From Balneola sp. MJW-20 (lineage in GTDB: Bacteria; Bacteroidota; Rhodothermia; Balneolales; Balneolaceae): 64,000 nt of DNA. The notes under the pieces are model-generated. The model had not been told where the DNA came from and did not search any database. It saw only the letters and a program-made list of their open reading frames with translations. Below, piece by piece: positions 27,198 through 36,987 of the stretch; position 1 is the stretch's first letter, and each line of letters opens with the position of its first letter. The stretch covers positions 186,001 to 250,000 of the forward strand of contig NZ_JBFNXW010000003.1 in assembly GCF_040811775.1 (NCBI RefSeq), written 5' to 3'. A program made the translations under genes and the position numbers.

Positions 27198-29075
27198 TTA
27201 GTTTCCGAGAATTGACTGTACGTCAAAAAGATTATTTTCAGGATTAACATCCGCCATTCTTTCTGAAGGGTCTATCATGATACGGCTGATCTCAGATGCC
27301 GGGCGGTTAATAGTCATGTTATATGATGGGTACACCCACATCCAGTCATCGAGTACAGTGCGCTCCATATCGTATTCGTTTGGCTTTTCACCACGCATGA
27401 TGCGAAGCGGGATATAGAATAATTCGGAACTTCCGTCCGTGTATTCTACCATCACGTCAAGAGGCATTGGAGTGAGCTCTTCTCTTTTTAATTCAACCAC
27501 GGTCTTATTTGCATCTCCGACTACTGAACCAACGGTATAATCGATCTTTTTGGTAGTCTGTACAAAGTATTCATAGTACCAGTCCAGGATCATACCTGAT
27601 TCTTTTTCCATAATATTCAGGAAGTCCAGTGCAGTCGGATGCTTTAACTTCCAGGTCTCATGATAGTTCAGCATACCTTTACGGAAAGCATCATCACCAA
27701 TGATGTAGCTGAGCTGATACAGAAATACAGCCCCTTTGGAATAAGAAGCAGTGCCATAAGCACGGTTGGTATTAAAGTGATCTGAGTGTGTAGTCAGCGG
27801 TTCTTCAATATCACTCAATGCGAGCCCGCGATACCCTCTGTAGGAACCTGCATGAACATTGCCCTCACGGTTGAATAAACTGGCCATGGTCTCTGAGGAT
27901 GCAAAAGAAGTGAAGCCTTCATCCATCCAGGCGAGGAGGGATTCGTTGGTTCCCAGTACATTCTGGTACCAGCTGTGATACATTTCATGAACCGTTACTC
28001 CTACTAATGATCCCAGACCGCGACCACCGGTGATCAGTGTTCCCATAGGATATTCCATTCCACCGTCTCCACCCTGTATCACGGAAAACTGAGGATAAGG
28101 GTATTCTCCAAAGTTCTCATTCGCGTACTCAAATGCTTTTACAGTGTATTCAGGAAGTGCCTCCCAGTTTGCTTTGAATTGAGCATTCTGCTGAGCGTTG
28201 GCTTCTATATCAACCATTTCTTCCTGGTAGAAGAAATGCAGTTCAGGGCCGCCCGGAACCTGAGCGGTGGTATGTGTGAAATCCGGATCTGCTCCCCAGA
28301 AGAAATCGAGCACATTCTCAGCTTTGAAATGATAAGTGATTTTATCTCCCGAAGGGAGGTTTACATCTGCTTCATCAGCATATCCATGGCCCACCTGGTT
28401 TGGATTCTGAATGACACCGGTAGCTCCGAGAACATAATCCTTATCGATACTGATCTTAACATCAAAGTCACCGAATACACCGTGAAATTCGCGGCCTACA
28501 TATGGGTTAGGATGCCATCCCTGGAAATCATACTCAGAAAGTTTTGGGTACCACTGCGACATGGAGAACTCAACACCTTCCGCATTATTCCATCCGGAAC
28601 GTCGGATCTGTAAAGGTACCTGGGCTTCGAATTCCATATCGAATGTAGTGCTTTCTCCCGGCTGGATCGCTTTATTCAGTTCGACCACAAGGATAGTGCC
28701 TTCCACAGAATATTCAACATCACGCCCGTCTTGTTTCAGCGACTGAATGCGCTGATAACCGATCTCATCCTCTTCAAGATAATAGATTCGGTCACGAACG
28801 CGACCGTCTGGATCGGCGATCGTTCGGGATCGTTTGTCCATCATACTGCCGGGCTGGAATGCATTGAAATAAAGATGGTAGTAGACCCGGTCCAGTACAT
28901 CCGGAGAATTATTCGTGTAGACCAGTTTCTGTGTACCGGTAAATTGATGATTGGCTGCATCCACATCAATTTCCATGGTGTAATCTACGTGCTGTTGCCA
29001 GTATGTGCGATTCTGGGCTTCAGCCGAGGTTGTAATAGCTAAGATGATCGTGAAAAAAAGTACCAGTTTGTTCAT
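27198..29075 (-). CDS. M1-family metallopeptidase, exported
   Basis: A 625-residue protein with signal peptide 1-20 (TSAEAQ). The zinc site is complete: HEMYH (His363, Glu364, His367) and Glu386 in WMDEG, 19 residues on. The aminopeptidase exopeptidase loop reads GGMEYP instead of GAMEN, as in the Bacteroidota branch of M1. The N-terminal saddle domain runs to about residue 240 (YHLYFNAFQPGSM). Probably a periplasmic aminopeptidase in a peptidase-rich region. A 229-nt AT-rich gap upstream holds no gene that I can support. Confidence 0.92.
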   Translation of the reverse strand: MNKLVLFFTIILAITTSAEAQNRTYWQQHVDYTMEIDVDAANHQFTGTQKLVYTNNSPDVLDRVYYHLYFNAFQPGSMMDKRSRTIADPDGRVRDRIYYLEEDEIGYQRIQSLKQDGRDVEYSVEGTILVVELNKAIQPGESTTFDMEFEAQVPLQIRRSGWNNAEGVEFSMSQWYPKLSEYDFQGWHPNPYVGREFHGVFGDFDVKISIDKDYVLGATGVIQNPNQVGHGYADEADVNLPSGDKITYHFKAENVLDFFWGADPDFTHTTAQVPGGPELHFFYQEEMVDIEANAQQNAQFKANWEALPEYTVKAFEYANENFGEYPYPQFSVIQGGDGGMEYPMGTLITGGRGLGSLVGVTVHEMYHSWYQNVLGTNESLLAWMDEGFTSFASSETMASLFNREGNVHAGSYRGYRGLALSDIEEPLTTHSDHFNTNRAYGTASYSKGAVFLYQLSYIIGDDAFRKGMLNYHETWKLKHPTALDFLNIMEKESGMILDWYYEYFVQTTKKIDYTVGSVVGDANKTVVELKREELTPMPLDVMVEYTDGSSELFYIPLRIMRGEKPNEYDMERTVLDDWMWVYPSYNMTINRPASEISRIMIDPSERMADVNPENNLFDVQSILGN

Positions 29076-29304
29076 AGTCAGATTTTTTTAGGCAGGGTAC
29101 GCAAACACTGCATCGTTTTCTGTTAAAGTTTATTCGCTGGATCAATTAAGAATTGAGATTAAAATTAAATATGGCTGAATTCTTTTATGATTTTAACTAC
29201 CAGAAATAGTGATACACTGATCTGGTGATGCTCAAGTAAATCAATGCATATGGATCAAGAAAAAGAGCTTTTTAGTGGTAGACTCACCGTTAATTCTGAA
29301 AGCA

Positions 29305-29910
29305 TCAAAAATTATTCCTGGTGGCAAATGCACGGCTGAGAGTGGCCTCGTCGATAAATTCGAGCTCAGTTCCCATCGGGATGCCGTAAGCAATTCGCGT
29401 CACATTCACCTCATAGGCTTTGAGGAGTTTATTGATGTAATAGGAGGTTGCTTCACCTTCAGCATCGGGATTTAGAGCAAGGATCACTTCACTGATATTT
29501 TCATCCTCATTGCCGACCCGTTTCAGAAGTTCCTGAATTCGCAGATCATCCGGGCCCACATTATCCATTGGAGAGATCACTCCACCCAGGACATGATACC
29601 GGCCTCTGAACTCATTGGTCTTTTCAATGATATATACATCATTAAATTCTTCAACCACACATATCTGGCCATTTTCCCTCTTTATATTGCTACAAATGGT
29701 ACAGGGGTTCTGGTCGGCCACTGTGCCGCAGACGGAGCATCGGATCACTTTATTCTTCAGGTCGATTAGTGCGTTTGCAAGCTTCAGTACCTGGTCGTTA
29801 TTCTGCTTTAACAGGTGAATGGCTATACGCTGAGCTGATTTTCGTCCGGTACCGGGGAGTTTAGCCAGTTGTTCGATCACCCTTTCAAGGTATTCAGAGG
29901 TTATCTGCAT
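29305..29910 (-). CDS. recR: Recombination mediator RecR
   Basis: A 201-residue protein that acts with RecO in loading RecA at gaps. N-terminal helix-hairpin-helix LPGTGRKSAQRIA, zinc finger Cys58-Cys61-Cys70-Cys73 (CSVCGTVADQNPCTIC), and Toprim domain with ICVVEEFNDVYIIE and LALNPDAEGEAT. Classical dnaX-ybaB-recR order: it is the last of the three on the minus strand, 81 nt after ybaB. Confidence 0.97.
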   Translation of the reverse strand: MQITSEYLERVIEQLAKLPGTGRKSAQRIAIHLLKQNNDQVLKLANALIDLKNKVIRCSVCGTVADQNPCTICSNIKRENGQICVVEEFNDVYIIEKTNEFRGRYHVLGGVISPMDNVGPDDLRIQELLKRVGNEDENISEVILALNPDAEGEATSYYINKLLKAYEVNVTRIAYGIPMGTELEFIDEATLSRAFATRNNF

Positions 29911-29925
29911 TCGGGTATATAGGAT

Positions 29926-29979
29926 TGAAGATTAAAAATGAAAAATTGAGGAGCCGGTCAGCTTATTTTTAATTCTTCA
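29926..29979. repeat. AT-rich inverted repeat between ybaB and recR
   Basis: TGAAGATTAAAAATGA (29926-29941) is matched by the inverted TTATTTTTAATTCTTCA (29963-29979) with one indel and one mismatch. It lies in the 81-nt gap between two genes of one operon. It may be a palindromic mobile element or a processing hairpin; no second copy was seen. Confidence 0.45.
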
Positions 29980-29991
29980 CTTTTTGATTGA

Positions 29992-30339
29992 TCAGAGACC
30001 GAACTTGGACATATCCATGCCGGGTATTCCGCCGCCGGGCATCATGCCTTTATACGCTTCCTGCATTTTTTCTTTTGCTGCTTCCTCTGCTTTCTCCATG
30101 GCTTTATTAACCCCTGCTACGATCAGGTCTTCGATCATCTCTTTATCATCCGGGTCAATGACATCTTTATCGAGAGTAATGGAGATAACCTGACGGTTTC
30201 CATTGGCTTTCACTTTGACCATTCCACCACCGGCTTCAGCTTCCACGATGATCTCGCCAAGCTTTTCCTGTGCTTCCTGAACTTTAGATTGCATTTCCTG
30301 GATCTTGCCGAACATGTCGGCCATGTTAAAATTGTCCAT
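29992..30339 (-). CDS. ybaB: YbaB/EbfC nucleoid-associated protein
   Basis: A 115-residue DNA-binding protein. Pattern of the family: MFGKIQEMQSKVQEAQEKL helix, then GGGMVKVKANGNRQVISI sheet and DLIVAGVNKAMEKAEEAAKEK helix, ending in a Gly/Pro/Met-rich tail (MMPGGGIPGMDM). It binds DNA as a dimer with little specificity. Located between dnaX (8-nt gap) and recR, the widespread order. Confidence 0.94.
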   Translation of the reverse strand: MDNFNMADMFGKIQEMQSKVQEAQEKLGEIIVEAEAGGGMVKVKANGNRQVISITLDKDVIDPDDKEMIEDLIVAGVNKAMEKAEEAAKEKMQEAYKGMMPGGGIPGMDMSKFGL

Positions 30340-30347
30340 AATCTCTT

Positions 30348-32228
30348 TTAGCTTTTGTATTCAAGTTCTGCCCCGAAGATCTCAACTATATCACGGATCA
30401 TAGGGTCTTTTTGCTGTAATTGTTTGAAACGCTCATAGGGACTCATTTCCTTAGTCTTCTGAGTCGGGTCTTTCTTGACAATAATATTAAAACGCAGCAT
30501 GCAGCCTACACATTCCTTTAGCTTTTTTGCCAGTTCCAGTGACTGTTCTTCAAGCATTTTCATTGCAAACTGATCATTACACTGCAGGGTGAGTTCCCTT
30601 CCTTCCAGTTTTCCAAGGCGAGCTCTCTCAAGCTGCAGGTGCAGCATCATAGGAACATCACCTTTTAGTGATTCCAGATAGGTATCCCATTTTTCCTGAA
30701 CATAATGAAGAGTGATCTTCTCAGGGGCTTCCTCTTCAGCTTCGCTCTGTACCGGCTCTGCTACAGCAGTTGATGTGGCTTCTTTATGTGCCTGTACCCG
30801 CTTATTCAGGTCGGTCTGTAAGGCCGGTCTGCCGAGATCGAATTCGTCATCATCTTCCTGTTCCTGAACTATTTCATTGAGGGATTCCTCCTCCGTTACA
30901 AAGTCAGGCGGCTCATTTACACTGGTTAGATCGTCTGATACCTGCCCGTTTAATTCGGTAGTATCTGAGGTCTTTACCGGAAGCTCATCTTTGTTTACAG
31001 ACTCATGTGACTGAGATTCTTCTTTCTGCGCGGGTTCCTGGGCCGTGCTAGCGTTCTGCTGACCGTTAACAGAAGAGCTGCTTGCTGAACTTCCATTCAG
31101 GAAGTTCTTAGAGTTTTTTTTTAACTGATCAAGCTCGCCCAGAAGTTTTCCGAGTTGTTCAGATCGCTCCATATGGATCAGTTTCAGAAGAGCGATCTCA
31201 AACTGAATTCTAGGCTGACTGGCATCCTTGATCTTGATCTGTGATTCACTGACGATATGAAGCATGCGCATCAGATCGTCGCGGTTAAAATCTGTAGCAG
31301 TTGATCTGTATCTTTTTTTGGTCTCATCAGAGGCTTCTACCAGATACATCTGCTCACTGTGATGAGCGATATATAAATTTCTTAAATGCTCGGTTAACCC
31401 GATCAGAAATTCCTGAATATCATAGCCATCCTGAAGCAATTGGTCGATCAGTTTCAGCCCGGCATCTGCATCATGTTCTTTCACGCAGTTCATGAAATCA
31501 AACAGGCGGTCGGATCCAACCACATTCAGTGCCTTGAGTAATTCATCATGGGTGATGGTATCTCCACAAAAGGCGATGGCCTGATCCATTAGTCCCAAAG
31601 CATCCCGCAAGGCACCATCTGCTTTTTTAGCGATCACATGGAGTGATTCTTCATCTATACTGATATTCTCATCCAGTGAGATCTTCCGTAAACGCTGAAC
31701 GATCTCTTCAACTGCGATGCGTTTAAAATCAAAGCGCTGTACCCGGGACAGAATCGTAGGGAGAACCTTATGTGGTTCAGTTGTGGCAAAGATGAAAATG
31801 GCGTGTTCCGGAGGTTCTTCGAGTGTTTTCAGCAGTGCATTGAAAGCTGCTTTACTGAGCATATGGACTTCATCCACGATGAAGACCTTATACTTCCCGT
31901 TTTGTGGAGGTATTCGAACGCTTTCACGAAGATGATGCACATCGTCCACCTTATTGTTCGAAGCGGCATCCATCTCAACGATATTCAGGGTCTGATTCAG
32001 AGACTCGCCGTCGATGCTGTCATCCAGTTCATTGATCGTACGTGCAAGAACTCTAGCCATGGTAGTCTTTCCGACACCACGGGGACCACAGAACATATAG
32101 GCATGAGACAGCCTGCCCTGTTTGATCGCATTGATAAGAGTATTGCTTACATGATCCTGAGAAACGATATCCCCGAAGGTGTGAGGACGGTACTTTCTGG
32201 TAAGCGCACGATAGTTTTCTGTTGACAT
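30348..32228 (-). CDS. dnaX: DNA polymerase III gamma/tau subunit DnaX
   Basis: Clamp-loader ATPase of 626 residues. Walker A GPRGVGKTT at 48-56; Walker B VFIVDEVHMLS; sensor 1 IFATTEPHKVLPTILSRVQ; sensor 2 in GALRDALGLMDQA. Residues about 375-480 are an acidic/Ser-rich linker and the last 120 residues a tau-like C-terminal domain. The four cysteines that bind zinc in most DnaX proteins, just after Walker A, are absent: residues 62-85 contain no Cys (NELDDSIDGESLNQT), and the segment is shortened. No frameshift slippery run was noticed for a gamma form. Confidence 0.96.
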   Translation of the reverse strand: MSTENYRALTRKYRPHTFGDIVSQDHVSNTLINAIKQGRLSHAYMFCGPRGVGKTTMARVLARTINELDDSIDGESLNQTLNIVEMDAASNNKVDDVHHLRESVRIPPQNGKYKVFIVDEVHMLSKAAFNALLKTLEEPPEHAIFIFATTEPHKVLPTILSRVQRFDFKRIAVEEIVQRLRKISLDENISIDEESLHVIAKKADGALRDALGLMDQAIAFCGDTITHDELLKALNVVGSDRLFDFMNCVKEHDADAGLKLIDQLLQDGYDIQEFLIGLTEHLRNLYIAHHSEQMYLVEASDETKKRYRSTATDFNRDDLMRMLHIVSESQIKIKDASQPRIQFEIALLKLIHMERSEQLGKLLGELDQLKKNSKNFLNGSSASSSSVNGQQNASTAQEPAQKEESQSHESVNKDELPVKTSDTTELNGQVSDDLTSVNEPPDFVTEEESLNEIVQEQEDDDEFDLGRPALQTDLNKRVQAHKEATSTAVAEPVQSEAEEEAPEKITLHYVQEKWDTYLESLKGDVPMMLHLQLERARLGKLEGRELTLQCNDQFAMKMLEEQSLELAKKLKECVGCMLRFNIIVKKDPTQKTKEMSPYERFKQLQQKDPMIRDIVEIFGAELEYKS

Positions 32229-32279
32229 GCCTGAATATAAAAAAGAATGGGCTGCTTATGAAGATTTTGACTCAGAAAA

Positions 32280-33341
32280 TCAGAAGAGTCTGATAGATCT
32301 CCCTTCCTGGGCGACAGAAAAATCAACCGGGCCGGGATTACTGTTTTCCAGTGCTTTTTGGAGGTCATTTAGAGGATCCTGCATCCCGTCATCAGCCATT
32401 GGAAAAGTATTAAAATGCATGCCAAAACTTTTGACAGCACCGATATCTTTATGTGCCTGTATTGCTTCCGAGGGATCAATATGCATGGGCTTCATGAACC
32501 ATCTGGGCTGATAAGCACCTATGGGAATTAGACCCAGATCAATGGGTGCAAAACGACTTCCAATCTCATTAAAGAAGTCGCCATAACCCGTGTCTCCTGC
32601 AAAATAGATCTTACGGCCTCCGGCTTCGATCAGGTACCCGGACCATAGGGTCTTATCGCGATCATATAATCCTCTTCCGGAGAAATGCTGAGCAGGAACG
32701 GAGTGAACTTTAAAAGAATCACTCAGGGTATTTTCTTCCCACCAGTCCAGTTCCGCTGTCTGGTTAATGCCTTCCTGGTTAAGATATTCTGACACACCCA
32801 ATGGGGTTATCACCAAAGGTTCAAACCGGTCATTTAACCGACGTAGTGTTTCGATATCTAAATGGTCGTAATGGTTGTGGCTGATAATAATCAGGTCAAT
32901 ATTAGGGAGATCTTCGAAACGGATTCCCGGTGGCCGGAATCGTTTCGGTCCTGCAAAAGAAAGAGGGCTTACCCGGTCACTCCATACCGGATCCGTCAGA
33001 ATATTCATCCCGGCTGTTTGAATTAAAAAGGTGGAATGATTTACATAAGTAACCACCATACCACTGTCGGGAGGACTACTTTGTGGTTCTGCAAATGAGA
33101 CTTCACTTTCAGATACCTCTGTCCACTCTCCCTGTTCCCGGGTCATGTACCATTTCAGCACATCAAATAACCCTTTTGAAGGGACCTGTCCGGTATTCTT
33201 AAAAATAGTTCCGTTGAAATGGTCACTTTTCTCTCCGGTGTACCCCGGCTGAGAGAATATCTTTCCCAGGGTCATCATACATAAAGAGAAAAGGAAAAGT
33301 ATGCTGAACAGGCTGACCAGGATGAGGTAGAGGATGCGCAT
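32280..33341 (-). CDS. Metallo-beta-lactamase-fold hydrolase (NAPE-PLD-like)
   Basis: A 353-residue protein with one N-terminal membrane anchor (residues 3-25), so it is probably attached to the inner membrane and faces the periplasm. The metal motif is SHNHYDHLD (HxHxDH); IYFAGDTGYGDFF and MKPMHIDPSEAIQAHKDIG supply further ligands. The region around WTEVSESEVSF to VNHSTFLIQ TAGMNILTDPVW resembles the N-acyl-phosphatidylethanolamine phospholipase D/UlaG-like group. The lipid substrate is inferred only from resemblance. It is 9 nt after the S9 peptidase gene and 51 nt before dnaX. Confidence 0.8.
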   Translation of the reverse strand: MRILYLILVSLFSILFLFSLCMMTLGKIFSQPGYTGEKSDHFNGTIFKNTGQVPSKGLFDVLKWYMTREQGEWTEVSESEVSFAEPQSSPPDSGMVVTYVNHSTFLIQTAGMNILTDPVWSDRVSPLSFAGPKRFRPPGIRFEDLPNIDLIIISHNHYDHLDIETLRRLNDRFEPLVITPLGVSEYLNQEGINQTAELDWWEENTLSDSFKVHSVPAQHFSGRGLYDRDKTLWSGYLIEAGGRKIYFAGDTGYGDFFNEIGSRFAPIDLGLIPIGAYQPRWFMKPMHIDPSEAIQAHKDIGAVKSFGMHFNTFPMADDGMQDPLNDLQKALENSNPGPVDFSVAQEGRSIRLF

Positions 33342-33350
33342 CTACGAGGT

Positions 33351-35429
33351 TTATTTTAAGTGTTCTTCAAAAAAAGTAAAGATACGGCGATATTCATCAT
33401 ACCAGGCATCCTGATCTCTGAAGCTGTGTCTCTCAGAAGGATACATCATCATCTCAAAGTTTTCATTTCCATTCTGGATCAGCTCTTCTATATACTGAGC
33501 AGCATCCTGGAAACCTACATTATTATCAATGAGCCCGTGAAGAATAAGGACCGGTTTTTCCAGTGAGTCTGCATAGCTGATCGGAGAGCTCCTCTCGTAA
33601 TTTTCAGGATCTTCTTCCGGTGTTCCGAGTCTTGGCAGTGTGTACCATGGATTGGTGTAATAGTAATTGTCCCAGTTAGTGACGGCACGTAATGCAGCAG
33701 CAGCATCAAATTTATCTGGAGATACACTAACCGTATAAAGAGCCATGAATCCACCATAAGAACCTCCGTAAACACCTACTCTGGAAGTGTCAGCAGACTG
33801 ATAATTATCAGCCAGATAAGCGAGGCCGTCTTCGATATCTTCGGTCTCATATTTTCCCATCCAGTTCGTGACGTCTTCTCTGAACTTACGTCCGTAACCG
33901 GTACTGTGACGATAGTCTACCTCGATCACGTAGTACCCCTGCTCGGTCAGGAACTGATTGAAGAGATACTCTCTCCAGTATGAACTGGACCATCCTTTAT
34001 AAACATTCTGCAATGATCCGGCTCCGTGAACAAAAACTACTACCGGATTTCCGGCAGGGTTTAGTGCCTCGGGTTTGAGAACACTCATGGAGATCTCGGT
34101 TTCTCCGTCTCTGCCGGTAAAGCGGATATAATCTTCCTTTTGCCAGTCATAGTCATTAAATGACTCAGGAACTGAATGGGTTATCCTTCGCTCAGATCCT
34201 CTTTTACAAACCTCCGTGAGGTAAAGGTCGAAGGGTTCATTGAAGAAGGTTTTGGAGTAAACCACATATCGTTTATCCGGACTCAGTTGAAATCCCCGCC
34301 GGTGTCCATCGGCCTCAGTGAGCTGTGTCTGATTATTGTTTCTAAGGTCCAGACGGTATAGCTGAATATCACCCGGGTCATATGCGGAGGAGGCAATAAG
34401 CATTGTGTTCTTATCCAGCCATTCCACGTAAGGAATGTCATAATCGCCGGAGGTATGCTGTTGCAGGTTACTTCCATCCGGGGAAAGAGTGTATATATGA
34501 TTCCATCCGTCTTTTTCGCTTTGCAGCATTAGCGTGTTACCGGATGGGGCAAAGGCCATGCTGCGTCCGTATAACCAGCCCTGAGTAGAGTCCTCGAAAA
34601 CGGTGAGTGTGGTGTCACTTGCAAGATCATATACAGAGATCTGACGACGCTTCATGGGAGCATCTGCCCAGTCTATGGCAATATAATTACCGTCGGCGCT
34701 GACATCGGTTGAAACCCAGCCTTTTTCTTTTAACAATTCCTTTTTGTCTCCGGATTCGATCTCAATCACGGAGATAATACTGGTTGAAACACCTCTGCGG
34801 GAAGCTCCGTCATCAACATATGTATCCACATATTCTGGAAAATAGTAGGTTTTATAATCTGAGTTATCGGATTGACTAACCGCAAGATGATCATCCCCCA
34901 GCCAGCCAATAATGAAATAACCCGGCTCACCATCAGAGCGCTGGGTTACCTGTTTCAGGTATGCTTCGTCAACACCTGAGATCCATATATCACCGTTCTG
35001 TACAAAAGCAAAGCGGTCACTTCCGGCATTCCATGTAGCATTGTAGTCAAAACCTTTTGAAGCAATCACTGCCCGCTCATTACTGAAATCAGCATTGGCG
35101 ATCAACAGGTCGCCACGCTCATTATAGATCATATAATTTCCGTCCGGTGACAGAGTATAATTAAGTTGTACATCATCGCCTGCCTCTTCGATATTTTTTC
35201 CGCGAAGGTCTGTTTTAAACAGGTCGATATCAGTTCCGGCAGAGTCATCCCAACGGAAATAAAGGGTTCTTGAATCCGGTGAAAAGCCACTGAAGTTTGG
35301 GCGGGTTCCCGGGATAAACGGCTCATGAAAGATTTCTTTGAGGCTTAATGATTCGGGATAGTTCTGGGCTGTGGCCACGATGGGTACCAGCGTAATAACT
35401 ATAAGGAAAGTATATCGGGCAATATTCAT
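33351..35429 (-). CDS. S9-family (DPP-IV-like) serine peptidase
   Basis: A 692-residue exported protein (signal peptide 1-21, IVATAQ). A beta-propeller (residues ~35-420: FSPDSRTLYFRW, LSPDGNYMIY, LSPDKRYVVYS) precedes an alpha/beta-hydrolase domain. The triad is Ser in GVYGGSYGGFM, Asp in LHGLIDNNV and His in PSERHSFRD. Such enzymes release dipeptides or process oligopeptides in the periplasm. It heads the row S9-MBL-dnaX on the minus strand. Confidence 0.92.
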   Translation of the reverse strand: MNIARYTFLIVITLVPIVATAQNYPESLSLKEIFHEPFIPGTRPNFSGFSPDSRTLYFRWDDSAGTDIDLFKTDLRGKNIEEAGDDVQLNYTLSPDGNYMIYNERGDLLIANADFSNERAVIASKGFDYNATWNAGSDRFAFVQNGDIWISGVDEAYLKQVTQRSDGEPGYFIIGWLGDDHLAVSQSDNSDYKTYYFPEYVDTYVDDGASRRGVSTSIISVIEIESGDKKELLKEKGWVSTDVSADGNYIAIDWADAPMKRRQISVYDLASDTTLTVFEDSTQGWLYGRSMAFAPSGNTLMLQSEKDGWNHIYTLSPDGSNLQQHTSGDYDIPYVEWLDKNTMLIASSAYDPGDIQLYRLDLRNNNQTQLTEADGHRRGFQLSPDKRYVVYSKTFFNEPFDLYLTEVCKRGSERRITHSVPESFNDYDWQKEDYIRFTGRDGETEISMSVLKPEALNPAGNPVVVFVHGAGSLQNVYKGWSSSYWREYLFNQFLTEQGYYVIEVDYRHSTGYGRKFREDVTNWMGKYETEDIEDGLAYLADNYQSADTSRVGVYGGSYGGFMALYTVSVSPDKFDAAAALRAVTNWDNYYYTNPWYTLPRLGTPEEDPENYERSSPISYADSLEKPVLILHGLIDNNVGFQDAAQYIEELIQNGNENFEMMMYPSERHSFRDQDAWYDEYRRIFTFFEEHLK

Positions 35430-35510
35430 AGGACGTCATATTTATTTGTGGAAATAAGGATAAGAAGTATTGGCTATAAATGATGCAAAAAGTAGAATCT
35501 GAGCAAACGC

Positions 35511-35544
35511 AAAAAAAAAGCTATATCCTAATACAGGATATAGC
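35511..35544 (-). terminator. Intrinsic terminator of the aminopeptidase P gene
   Basis: A perfect 10-bp stem, GCTATATCCT (35520-35529) with AGGATATAGC (35535-35544), and a 5-nt loop. On the minus strand it is followed by nine T (A-run 35511-35519). It lies 25 nt after the stop at 35569. Confidence 0.92.
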
Positions 35545-35568
35545 CATTAATTAAGTCATGATCTGTAA

Positions 35569-36903
35569 TTATCTGCCAATAGTCCGCTCTATATCACTGA
35601 TCTCTTTAGGTACATTGGTCAGATTTTCATAGCCATCATCCGTGACAACGATATCATCTTCGATCCGGATACCCCCGAAATCAAAGAGTTCACGCAACCG
35701 GCTTGCGATCAGGAACTCTGATTGCTTTTCATCCTTAAGTGCAGGTTCCAGCAATGCCGGAACAAAGTAGATACCAGGCTCGACCGTGATTACCATTCCA
35801 GGCTGAAGCTCTCTTCTGGCGCGCAAAAATTGAATGCCGGGACGATCGATCCGTTCCACTCCTTTTGGATATCCGCCAACATCATGAGTATCGAGTCCCA
35901 GGAAATGACCCAGACCGTGAGGGAAGAACAGAGCAAATATATTATTCTCCATGATATCATCCATAGATCCGGTAATAAGCCCTTCAGACTTGAGACCTTC
36001 CATCATTATGCGTGCCGCATGCATATGAAGATCTTCCATCTTTACCCCGGGTTCAACCATCTCAATTACCGTATTAAGTGCATCCAGTACTGCCTGATAA
36101 ACAGAGGCCTGAGCTTTCGTGAATTTTCCGTTGGCCGGGTAGGTACGTGTAATATCAGAAGCGTATCCTTTACATTCATGACCTGCATCCAAAAGGAACA
36201 TGTCCCCGTCATTTACGCGGCTGTTATTTTCCACATAGTGAAGAATAGCAGAATTCTTACCGCCTGCGAAGATGCCGTTATACGCATCCTGAAGCAGTCC
36301 ATTTTCGTGCTGAACCTTGGTAAAGATACCTTTGAGTTCGTATTCCATCATTCCGGGGCGGATCTGTCTCATCACCGTCAGGTGGGCAAGATTGTTGACT
36401 CTTGCTGCCTCACGCATAAGATCCAGTTCGCCCTCTGTTTTGAGAACACGGCAATAGGTCAGAGCATCCTCAAGGGACTCTGTATCGGTTTCCAGCTTTT
36501 TGTTCAGGCCCTCAAGGAATTCAGCCTGCTCTTCATTCAGACAATAGACCTTGTCCGGTCCAATCTCATTCAGGACAGTCAGAATGTCGTTTATATAATG
36601 CAGGTGGTCCGGCTTATAGGTATCCATATACCATTCACGGGAATTGACATATCCGTGCCAGACCGCATAACTGGCATCTCTCTTTGGAATAAAGAGATGA
36701 TAATCCTCATTTTTCAGATCCAGGATCAGAGCACATTCAGGTTCGTTAACCCCGGTCAGATACCAGAAATTTGATTCCTGCCGGAATGGATATTCATAAT
36801 CGGTATTGAAGCGATAGGATATCTCTGCACCCTGAATAAAAACGGCTCCTTTCTGGTTGTCGTCGAAGAGTGAGAATAATTTTTGACGATGCTTTTGATA
36901 CAT
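35569..36903 (-). CDS. pepP: Xaa-Pro aminopeptidase (aminopeptidase P)
   Basis: A 444-residue cytoplasmic pita-bread metallopeptidase that removes N-terminal residues before proline. The N-terminal domain contains YRFNTDYEYPFRQESNFWY. Metal ligands: Asp in MFLLDAGHE and YASDITRTYPANG, His in FFPHGLGHFLGLDTHD, Glu in MVITVEPGIYFVP and FGGIRIEDDI. The length is close to E. coli PepP (441). No signal peptide. A 350-codon antisense frame over this gene is not supported. Confidence 0.94.
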   Translation of the reverse strand: MYQKHRQKLFSLFDDNQKGAVFIQGAEISYRFNTDYEYPFRQESNFWYLTGVNEPECALILDLKNEDYHLFIPKRDASYAVWHGYVNSREWYMDTYKPDHLHYINDILTVLNEIGPDKVYCLNEEQAEFLEGLNKKLETDTESLEDALTYCRVLKTEGELDLMREAARVNNLAHLTVMRQIRPGMMEYELKGIFTKVQHENGLLQDAYNGIFAGGKNSAILHYVENNSRVNDGDMFLLDAGHECKGYASDITRTYPANGKFTKAQASVYQAVLDALNTVIEMVEPGVKMEDLHMHAARIMMEGLKSEGLITGSMDDIMENNIFALFFPHGLGHFLGLDTHDVGGYPKGVERIDRPGIQFLRARRELQPGMVITVEPGIYFVPALLEPALKDEKQSEFLIASRLRELFDFGGIRIEDDIVVTDDGYENLTNVPKEISDIERTIGR

Positions 36904-36987
36904 AGTTCGAGATTTAATCTGCGTGAATATTTAAAATAATTCAGTAATCTAATTTCAGAATTAAGATCGTCGAAACTGAATGCTAAG

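Noticed and set aside
35722..36774. A 350-codon open frame on plus, antisense to aminopeptidase P
   Set aside because: It mirrors a well conserved gene in the opposite strand, shows no domain or signal peptide, and its composition (His/Ile/Cys-rich) is that of an antisense frame.
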